Assembly (NCBI GenBank): GCA_963812335.1
Contig: CAWEUU010000004.1
Span: 1-64,000 of the forward strand
DNA: 64,000 nt
DNA from: VRUE01 sp963812335
Lineage (GTDB): Bacteria > Actinomycetota > Thermoleophilia > Solirubrobacterales > 70-9
Reading direction: 5' to 3'
Shown here: one piece after another, positions 45,680-51,692 of the stretch
Numbering within the stretch: position 1 is the first letter of the stretch
Layout of the letters: each line of letters opens with the position of its first letter
The notes under the pieces: model-generated
The model's database searches: none
What the model saw: only the letters and a program-made list of their open reading frames with translations
Told to the model about the DNA's origin: nothing
Position numbers and translations under genes: made by a program

Positions 45680-46521
45680 CCGGTCGCTGGGGCCGCGCCG
45701 ACCCTGGCCTGCTCGCGCTTCAGCTCGTGCGGGTCGTGGGCGCAGAACAGCGTCACCTCGTCGCCGTTGCGGGCAGCGAGCTCGCGCAGGCGCTCCTGGT
45801 TGGCCTTGCGGGCCTTGTTGTCCGAGGCGGTCATGTTCTGGAAGAAGCGCAGCACCGGCGGGCAGCTCGGCGGCGTCTGCATCTCGCGGTGGTTGAAGTA
45901 GGAGTCGCCACAGTGCAGCATCCAGCCGTCGTCGGTGCGCAGGGCGACGCCGGTGTGCCCGCGCGAGTGGCCGAGCAGCGGGATCAGCAACAGCTCGGCG
46001 TCGATGCCCGGCAGGATGCGGATGCCCTCGAAGCCGAACCATTCGTCGCCACCGCCGTCGTGGCGGACCCAGTTCGGGTCGTGCCTCCAGTGGGCGCCGC
46101 CGATGTAGCGCAGCTTGTCGCTGAGCGCGGGGTGGAGGGCGGCGTCGAGCTCGGCCGAGAGCACGTGGACCTCGGCGGCGGGGAAGTCGGGCAGGCCGCC
46201 GGCGTGGTCGAGGTCGAGGTGGGTGGCGACGATGTGGCGCACGTCGCCGGCGGCGAAGCCGAGCGCCTCGAGCTGGCGCAGCGCCGTCGTCTCCTCCTTC
46301 GGCCGCGGGCTCATCATCACCCGGAAGGCGCCCCCGAGCTGTCCGGGGTTGCGGGCGTCCTCGAGGCCGAAGCCGGTGTCGACGAGGACGAGCCCGTCCC
46401 CGGTCTCGATCGCGAGGCAGTGGCAGACGATCTCGGCCTTCTCGGCGATCCCACCGTCGCCGTTGATCAGCCGCCGCCCATGGGGGCAGAACGACCCGCA
46501 GTTGAGGTGGTGCACCCGCAT
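45676..46521 (-). CDS. metallo-beta-lactamase fold hydrolase (lactonase-like)
   Basis: 281 residues. Zinc motif ATHLDLDHAGGLPDF (HxDxDH), further ligands in LLGHSRGHTGVAL and LHCGDSY, and a late His in LFCAHDPHELKR. N-terminal HHLNCGSFCPHGRRLINGDGG is shared with quorum-quenching-lactonase-like MBL proteins. Coupled by GTGA to acetoacetyl-CoA synthetase, so it may act on a lactone or thioester tied to that pathway; inferred only. The gene lies 23 nt after the end of the LAGLIDADG-like gene. Confidence 0.87.
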   Translation of the reverse strand: MRVHHLNCGSFCPHGRRLINGDGGIAEKAEIVCHCLAIETGDGLVLVDTGFGLEDARNPGQLGGAFRVMMSPRPKEETTALRQLEALGFAAGDVRHIVATHLDLDHAGGLPDFPAAEVHVLSAELDAALHPALSDKLRYIGGAHWRHDPNWVRHDGGGDEWFGFEGIRILPGIDAELLLIPLLGHSRGHTGVALRTDDGWMLHCGDSYFNHREMQTPPSCPPVLRFFQNMTASDNKARKANQERLRELAARNGDEVTLFCAHDPHELKREQARVGAAPATG

Positions 46522-46544
46522 CCCGCGCCGGATTCTAGTGCGGG

Positions 46545-47318
46545 CTAACGCTTCGGGCCGACGTGCCGGTCCATGATCGCAACCGCGTCGCGCCGCGCGA
46601 TCGAGATGTTCCAGGGCCCGTCTTGGCGCCAGGCGATATCGAGCCGATCGCAGGCGTCGCGGAAGATCCCCTGGATGTCGAGCGAGCGGTTGGAGAAGAA
46701 GTAGCGCGGATACTCGTAGGTCTTCTTCGGATGCCGGATCTTGTTCACGACCCGGCACCCGTCGGAGTGGATCAGCCCTCGGAGCAGGCGTCCCGGGTAG
46801 CGGACAGCGACTCGTTGCTGCCAGGGCTCGAGCTCGATCCTTCGTCTGTGCTTGAGCCCGGCGCCATGCTGCGGGAAGAGATGCGGCCAGTGCTGGGAAT
46901 AGGAGACGACGTTGAGCATGTTGCAACGGCGGTGGGGGCGTATCGTGGCCTTGCTGGATGGCATGACAAGCGCCATTGCCGCAGCGCACTCCTCTGCGAT
47001 CACCGGGTATTTGGAATCGAGGTAGATGTGCAGGCGGAAGACATTGCGGGGGTGTTTCAGCAGGCAGCCATCACCCAGATACATGCCTAAGAGGTAGGCA
47101 TAGGAATAGACGAGCAGCCCCGGGAACGGATCGGGGAGTGGCCCACACCGCGCGCACAGACCACCCCGCGTCCTCTCGAACCCGTGCTTCGGAGTGCGAC
47201 CGTTCAGCCATCCGCATATCGTGCTTCGAGGGATCCCGGTGATGCGCGAGATCTCGCAGTGGTTGCGTCCGCGGCGGGAGAGGGCCTGAACGCGCCGAAC
47301 TTCGCCCGGCGTCCTCAC
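46545..47318 (-). CDS. HTH + LAGLIDADG-like protein abutting tRNA-Leu(CAA), copy 1
   Basis: 257 residues. N-terminal helix-turn-helix HCEISRITGIPRSTICGWLNG (about residues 20-40), a small Cys-containing stretch LCARCGPLPD, then two LAGLIDADG-type motifs: YLLGMYLGDGCL near residue 75 and LLRGLIHSDGCR near residue 185. The end reads ISIARRDAVAIMDRHVGPKR. The GTG start is 17 nt downstream of tRNA-Leu(CAA) on the same strand with no terminator between. Homologous along its length to the protein at 48222-48980. Homing endonuclease or a WhiA-like regulator derived from one; function unknown. Confidence 0.8.
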   Translation of the reverse strand: MRTPGEVRRVQALSRRGRNHCEISRITGIPRSTICGWLNGRTPKHGFERTRGGLCARCGPLPDPFPGLLVYSYAYLLGMYLGDGCLLKHPRNVFRLHIYLDSKYPVIAEECAAAMALVMPSSKATIRPHRRCNMLNVVSYSQHWPHLFPQHGAGLKHRRRIELEPWQQRVAVRYPGRLLRGLIHSDGCRVVNKIRHPKKTYEYPRYFFSNRSLDIQGIFRDACDRLDIAWRQDGPWNISIARRDAVAIMDRHVGPKR

Positions 47319-47335
47319 GGTCGAAGCCTTTTGAG

Positions 47336-47418
47336 TGCGGCGGGTGGGATTCGAACCCACACGCCCTTTCGGACAGGACCTTTTGAGGATCCCGAGTCTA
47401 CCGTTCCTCCACCGCCGC
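47336..47418 (-). tRNA. tRNA-Leu (CAA)
   Basis: 83 nt. Acceptor GCGGCGG/CCGCCGC, 3-bp D stem GAG/CTC, anticodon loop CTCAAAA (CAA), long variable arm, T arm GTGGG TTCGAAT CCCAC, discriminator A. CCA is not encoded. Confidence 0.93.
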
Positions 47419-47546
47419 AGGTAATCGCCATTGTAGACACTGACGCTAGGCGTTCCGCAGGTCACGAAAGCGCCTTTATCGCGCTTCTACTGCGACTTTT
47501 TACAGTTTTGGCACTGACTTTTTAGAAAGCCCGCGAGGCCCGCGCT

Positions 47547-48014
47547 TCAGGCGGGCTGTGGGGCGTCCGGGCTGGGCGGGGCGCCGGCGCCGTAGTCCTC
47601 GCCGGAGCCGAGCGGGCGCTCCTCCTCGACGTGCCAGTCCTGGCTGAAGCCGTAGAAGCAGGCGACGACGAGGACGATCTGGACGAGCGCGAGGATCACG
47701 ACCAGCAGGCCGATCAGCGAGACCGGGATCAGCGCCTCCTCGAAGCCGGCCTTGTCGCGGGCAAACCAGCTGTTGGCGCCGACCGCGCAGAAGATCGCCA
47801 GGATCGTCGAGAGCGAGGCGGCGACCGGGAGGATGCCGCGGCTCCAGCGCGAGACGAGAAAGGCGAAGAGGGCGTAGAGGAAGGCGAAGATCAGGCAGAG
47901 GAGGCCCATCGCGCCACCGCCGCTGAGCAGCGAGAAGCCGCCGATCGTGATCAGCCCGGCGATCACGGCCGTCGCGAGCATCAGGAAGGCGACCACGAAC
48001 TTCGTCGTGACCAC
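47547..48014 (-). CDS. four-helix membrane protein, conserved hypothetical
   Basis: 155 residues. Four hydrophobic helices (FVVAFLMLATAVIAGLITIGG, MGLLCLIFAFLYALFAFLV, ILPVAASLSTILAIFCAVG, ALIPVSLIGLLVVILALVQIV), then HVEEERPLGSGEDYG and a Pro-rich tail. GTG at 48014 is taken as start because GGGAGAAGG lies 5 nt upstream; the frame is open from an ATG at 48089. No known family. It sits between the two tRNA-Leu genes. Confidence 0.7.
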   Translation of the reverse strand: MVTTKFVVAFLMLATAVIAGLITIGGFSLLSGGGAMGLLCLIFAFLYALFAFLVSRWSRGILPVAASLSTILAIFCAVGANSWFARDKAGFEEALIPVSLIGLLVVILALVQIVLVVACFYGFSQDWHVEEERPLGSGEDYGAGAPPSPDAPQPA

Positions 48015-48137
48015 GTCTGCCTTCTCCCGATTCGGGTGCCAGAGCTCGTAACCCGGCGTTACCTCTCCTACCGCCACAGCGACGATCATAGAATCTATGG
48101 GCGACGATGCGGCATTGGCCGCACGTTAAGCGCGTGC

Positions 48138-48221
48138 GCGGGCGTGGCGGAATTGGAATACGCGCCGGCTTTAGGTGCCGGTGCTCGCAAGAGCTTGGGG
48201 GTTCGAGTCCCTCCGCCCGCA
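48138..48221 (+). tRNA. tRNA-Leu (UAG)
   Basis: 84 nt. Acceptor GCGGGCG/CGCCCGC, D stem GCG/CGC, anticodon loop TTTAGGT (TAG) on stem CCGGC/GCCGG, long variable arm GTGCTCGCAAGAGC, T loop TTCGAGT, discriminator A. Confidence 0.95.
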
Positions 48222-48980
48222 TCAAGACTTTGGACCGACGAACGCGTCGAGAATCTGGACGCTCCGCCGATTTGCAATCGAGATGTTCTTGAAGCTCGAT
48301 TGAGTCCAGCGAACATCTATGCGCTCGCAGGCCTCGCAGAACAAGGCGCGGATATCCTCCGAGAAATTCGTGAAGAAGTAGCGCGGATAGGCATATTCGC
48401 GAGTGCCGTTGGCGAGAGAGACGGCGAAGCGGTTGATCGAACGTGAGCCATCTGAGTGGATGAACCCGCGGATCAACGGTCTTGGGAACTGGGCAACAAT
48501 CTCCCGCTGCCACAATTCAAGGGAGATCGGCCTCTCGTGCTTCTTGCCCGGGCCGTGTTGCGGAAAGGCCACAGGCCAAGTCCTGCTCCTCGCGGTCAGG
48601 CGGATGGAGTAGCCACGATCCGTCTTGCGTAGATGTTGCTTGGGCGTGACGCGGCCGACCGTAGAAATCGCCGCTAAGCACTCTTGAGCGATTCCGGGAT
48701 AGCGGGCGTCCAAGGCGATTTCCAGAACAGGCGATGATGCTGCCTGATTCAGGTACCCGTCACCGAGGTAGATCGCCAGGAGGTAGCTGTAGCGAGCCGG
48801 GTCAGGAGGACGCCAATCGCCAAGGCTCGGCACGTCGTACTTCCGAGGACATCCGCGCGTCCGCCAACGCTGCACCGAGCTACGACTGACGCCTGTTGCT
48901 CTGCTGATCTCATAGTCGCTCAAGCCTGTGCCGACAAGCTTCATTACCGCGGCACAGTCCTTGTCACGAAGTCGAAGCAC
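48222..48980 (-). CDS. HTH + LAGLIDADG-like protein between two tRNA-type sequences, copy 2
   Basis: 252 residues. HTH LSDYEISRATGVSRSSVQRWR, then YLLAIYLGDGYLNQA and LIRGFIHSDGSRS as the paired LAGLIDADG-type motifs, AFPQHGPGKKHERPISLE between them, and the ending ISIANRRSVQILDAFVGPKS. Clear relative of the 46545-47318 protein. The stop codon TGA begins at the base next to the 3' end of tRNA-Leu(UAG), which is convergent, and the GTG start lies 65 nt from a divergent tRNA-Trp-like sequence. In-frame codons continue upstream to 49202 but lack start signals. Confidence 0.8.
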   Translation of the reverse strand: MLRLRDKDCAAVMKLVGTGLSDYEISRATGVSRSSVQRWRTRGCPRKYDVPSLGDWRPPDPARYSYLLAIYLGDGYLNQAASSPVLEIALDARYPGIAQECLAAISTVGRVTPKQHLRKTDRGYSIRLTARSRTWPVAFPQHGPGKKHERPISLELWQREIVAQFPRPLIRGFIHSDGSRSINRFAVSLANGTREYAYPRYFFTNFSEDIRALFCEACERIDVRWTQSSFKNISIANRRSVQILDAFVGPKS

Positions 48981-49045
48981 GAACGTATGTTCGCTGACGC
49001 GCCGGACACGACCGAGGCGGCTGCGTCGTAGACTTCGCGCCCCCC

Positions 49046-49117
49046 GGGGGAGTGAGTTAACGGCTATGCGCACGGTCTCCAAAACCGTGAATCCGGGTTC
49101 GAATCCCGGCTCCCCCG
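49046..49117 (+). tRNA. tRNA-Trp (CCA)-like, D-arm degenerate
   Basis: 72 nt. Acceptor GGGGGAG/CTCCCCC, anticodon arm ACGGT CTCCAAA ACCGT and T arm CCGGG TTCGAAT CCCGG are perfect. The D-arm region between 49053 and 49071 cannot form the usual stem (only one of four pairs). It may be a pseudogene or an att remnant, or carry errors. Confidence 0.5.
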
Positions 49118-49139
49118 CTCTCTGGATTTGGCTTGAGGA

Positions 49140-49172
49140 GCCGCAATCCCGCTTCGCGAGCGGGTTTGCGGC
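49140..49172 (+). terminator. hairpin terminator after tRNA-Trp-like sequence
   Basis: Arms GCCGCAA/TTGCGGC and CCCGCT/AGCGGG, separated by one T:T mismatch, loop TCGCG. It lies 22 nt after the tRNA-like sequence. The following 240 nt to 49412 show no gene. Confidence 0.6.
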
Positions 49173-49412
49173 GGCTCGGCCTGGCTTTAGCCGGAGGGTC
49201 AACGAAAGTCAGCGAAGGTCAAGAAAGGGCAGTTTTCGACTCCCTTCAGTCCTCTGCACATTCCCCTGAGGGTGACTACGGCGGGGTCTCGCGGGTCGGC
49301 CTCGCGGTCCCGACCATGTCCGGTGACAGAGAGCCAAGACACCTCGAAGCCCTACCCGATCTCGCGGGAGGCACGGCGCAGACGAGCCCCGTCCGCTCCC
49401 GTCCAGGCTGGC

Positions 49413-50936
49413 TCAGAGCGCCTCGCGCTTTCTGGAAGCCGGCGCCAACTTGTGGAGATCGTTGGCGATTGTTTGAAACACAGCGAGTATCTCCCCTTCT
49501 TCATCTTCCGAACTAGCGACTATTGAGGTACGGACAATCACCACTTCGTCCGGCTCCGATACGTAGATGTACTGGCCCATAAGCCCGGAGGCCATATATG
49601 CACGCTGAACGCCGGGTGGGATCCACCACTGATACCCATACCCGTCTTGGCCATCACCGTTTTTCGACATCGCACCCGGCTCTAGAAACGGGGCACGGGG
49701 CGTAGTCGCTTCTCTCACCCAACTCGCCGGCAGCAGCCTCCTGCCCCGCCAACGCCCTCCTTGGAGGTAGAGTTGGCCGAGCTTGGCGAAGTCGCGCAGG
49801 CGCGCATTGATGCAGCAGAATGCGATCGGCACCCCGCGCCCGTCTGTATCGTCGATGTTCCAGGACGCAGCACGCGCTCCGAGCGGGTGCCAGAGTTGGC
49901 TCTCCATCACCTTTATCAGCGGCTGACGATAGACGGCACTCACCAGCATGCCCAGCGCCTGGGTATTGATGCTGGCATAGTGGAATTCCTCACCCGCCGA
50001 TCCGGCGCGACCGTAGTCGTCCATGACGTCGTTTGCGCTTTGCGCCAAGAGAAAAAGCTTCACGAAGAAGAGGTTGATGTCCGAGAAAGGCGAGCTGTAG
50101 TTCTCGTCGAAATCAACCCCCGAAGCCATCTCCAGGACATCGCGGATTGGTACCCCTTCGAAGCTGGTGTCAACGAGGGCCGGGACGTAGGCGCTGATCG
50201 GATCGCTCAATGATTGGATTCGGCCCGCGGCCAGTGCCCGCGCCACCAGAGTCGCCACGAATGACTTGGCCACAGACCAAGAGGTCATGCGACTGGAGGT
50301 ATTGGCACCCAGGTCGTAGCTCTCGTGCACGATTACCCCACCCTCGACCACCAGCAGGCCGGTGGTCGAGGTCTGTTTCAGGAAGCGATCCAGGCTCCGT
50401 ACTTCGCCGTCAAACGTGTATTTCGCGGGGAGCGGGCGTTCCTTTCGCGGAAAATCGTACGGCACCGGGGCGGCGGTGATCTGCTCCGCCGGAAATATTT
50501 GGTCCATGTGCCGGAAATTGTAGGCCCGCTTTTCGGAGTCAAACAACATGAGCATGTCGACCAGGCTGTAGTTCGACCATGGGCGCTCCAGCAAGAGATA
50601 GCCGCCACCCAGGAACAGGCCAAGGGTTGCGGCGATCAACGCGGCAACCCTCCAAACTTTCATTCGGGGCTTGCCGTCAGAGTCGGGCGGTACCTTGGGC
50701 TCACTGCGCGTGATCGCGTAGTGAGCCGCGAGAACAGTTCCCCAGCCGACCAAGGCATACAGGAACCAGGGGTAGCTGGTAGCTCCGAACCAGCGCTGCA
50801 AATCCCAAACCGCGAACAGCAGCACCTGAGCGAAGATGAAGAGCGTCACATGGACATGAAAGCTCCTTCGCCGTCGAAGCAGGGGGCGGCGTTCCGACCT
50901 AGTCGGCGGGATGGCGCACTCGGGCAAGTCGGTCAT
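49413..50936 (-). CDS. membrane-anchored serine hydrolase, beta-lactamase (class C-like) family
   Basis: About 507 residues. Two N-terminal transmembrane helices (HVHVTLFIFAQVLLFAVWDL and WFLYALVGWGTVLAAHYAI, a 2TM-type unit), a third helix VAALIAATLGLFLGGGYLLL, then the catalytic domain outside: SxxK motif TSWSVAKSFVATLV, Tyr motif FHYASINTQALGMLV, and DGYGYQWWIPPG with LMGQYIYV near the end. Such proteins include esterases and peptidases; the substrate is unknown. Codon use is less GC-biased than in neighbours, and its start overlaps the ruined toxin frame, suggesting later arrival. Confidence 0.87.
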   Translation of the reverse strand: MTDLPECAIPPTRSERRPLLRRRRSFHVHVTLFIFAQVLLFAVWDLQRWFGATSYPWFLYALVGWGTVLAAHYAITRSEPKVPPDSDGKPRMKVWRVAALIAATLGLFLGGGYLLLERPWSNYSLVDMLMLFDSEKRAYNFRHMDQIFPAEQITAAPVPYDFPRKERPLPAKYTFDGEVRSLDRFLKQTSTTGLLVVEGGVIVHESYDLGANTSSRMTSWSVAKSFVATLVARALAAGRIQSLSDPISAYVPALVDTSFEGVPIRDVLEMASGVDFDENYSSPFSDINLFFVKLFLLAQSANDVMDDYGRAGSAGEEFHYASINTQALGMLVSAVYRQPLIKVMESQLWHPLGARAASWNIDDTDGRGVPIAFCCINARLRDFAKLGQLYLQGGRWRGRRLLPASWVREATTPRAPFLEPGAMSKNGDGQDGYGYQWWIPPGVQRAYMASGLMGQYIYVSEPDEVVIVRTSIVASSEDEEGEILAVFQTIANDLHKLAPASRKREAL

Positions 50937-51165
50937 GACAGTGTGTCGCCGGTCCAATCAGGGTCGTCCTGGGTGACCGGCCCTCGTCTACCGGTCCACC
51001 CTCGGTTAGAGTTTTGGTCTTCTCGCGCCATCGCATCTCGTGCAGCGCAGAGAGCGACTCGGAGAGGATCAGCGGCGGCGCAAGCAGATCCTCGCCTACA
51101 AGATCAGCGAAGCCGCCTGGGGAGAGGCAGAGGTCGACGGTCGCACTCGCGTCGATGGCGAGCAC
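50937..51165 (-). pseudogene. truncated VapC-type PIN toxin
   Basis: Starts MLAIDASATVDLCL, the first strand and acidic residue of PIN domains, and continues PPLILSESLSALHEMRWR; after about 51020 the sequence no longer looks like a PIN protein, and the frame runs out at 50899 inside the serine hydrolase gene. The remaining acidic residues of the active site are missing. It lies 5 nt after an antitoxin-like gene. Confidence 0.6.
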
Positions 51166-51170
51166 GCCGC

Positions 51171-51371
51171 TCAGTGGCCTTCGCGAGAGCGCCGCACCGC
51201 GGCGGCAACGTCGGGCATCGGATCGCCGTTAGCCATTCGCCCCCAGCCCTCCGGAAGAGCTACCGTCTCCGGCTCAAGTTCTGGCTCCTCGATGACCACG
51301 ATCCGCGCACGCGCAGCCTTGGCCTCATCGAGGTCGAGCACATGGCGCATCAACTTCTCCTTCGCGGTCAT
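51171..51371 (-). CDS. VapB-like antitoxin
   Basis: 66 residues, charged, helical N-terminus (AKEKLMRHVLDLDEAKAARA) and a tail WGRMANGDPMPDVAAAVRRSREGH. Size, position 5 nt ahead of a PIN-type start and orientation fit the antitoxin of a VapBC pair whose toxin is broken. Confidence 0.6.
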   Translation of the reverse strand: MTAKEKLMRHVLDLDEAKAARARIVVIEEPELEPETVALPEGWGRMANGDPMPDVAAAVRRSREGH

Positions 51372-51505
51372 GCTCCCGAATCGTACCGGCCCTCACAGCC
51401 ACCGGACGAGAATCCGGCATCGAGCGGGAGGACGTGAGTCCGCGGGCGTCTTTGGCCTCGCTTCTCGAGCAGACTGCAGCCCGATTCTCCGTTGCGCCGG
51501 AATGC

Positions 51506-51537
51506 TTCATTCCCCTCGCTTGGTTTCATTCCCCTCG
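51506..51537 (+). repeat. tandem 13-bp direct repeat
   Basis: TTCATTCCCCTCG occurs twice with a 19-nt period in the 200-nt gap before the second tRNA-Trp-like sequence. The gap 51372-51573 holds no gene I can support. Confidence 0.5.
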
Positions 51538-51573
51538 ACCTTCCCTCGGCCCTAGACAACCGGTGCAAACGGC

Positions 51574-51648
51574 TTGGCAGCGGGAAATGCACACCACGCC
51601 CTCGGTCTCCAAAACCGGCGATTCCAGGTTCGAGTCCTGGCTGCCCCG
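51574..51648 (+). pseudogene. tRNA-Trp (CCA)-like remnant, 3' half intact
   Basis: Anticodon arm TCGGT CTCCAAA ACCGG, T arm CCAGG TTCGAGT CCTGG and 3' acceptor CTGCCCC-G are well formed. The 5' acceptor strand is TTGGCAG (5 of 7 pairs) and the D-arm is absent in structure. It differs from the 49046 sequence in both stems, so it is not a recent copy. Confidence 0.45.
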
Positions 51649-51679
51649 TACGCGTTTCCACTTGGTGGGTTCGCACCAA

Positions 51680-51685
51680 TACCCT
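51680..51685 (+). promoter_or_regulatory. -10 box of leaderless LuxR-type regulator gene
   Basis: TACCCT, 7 nt before the ATG at 51693, no Shine-Dalgarno. Confidence 0.45.
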
Positions 51686-51692
51686 GTTCGCA

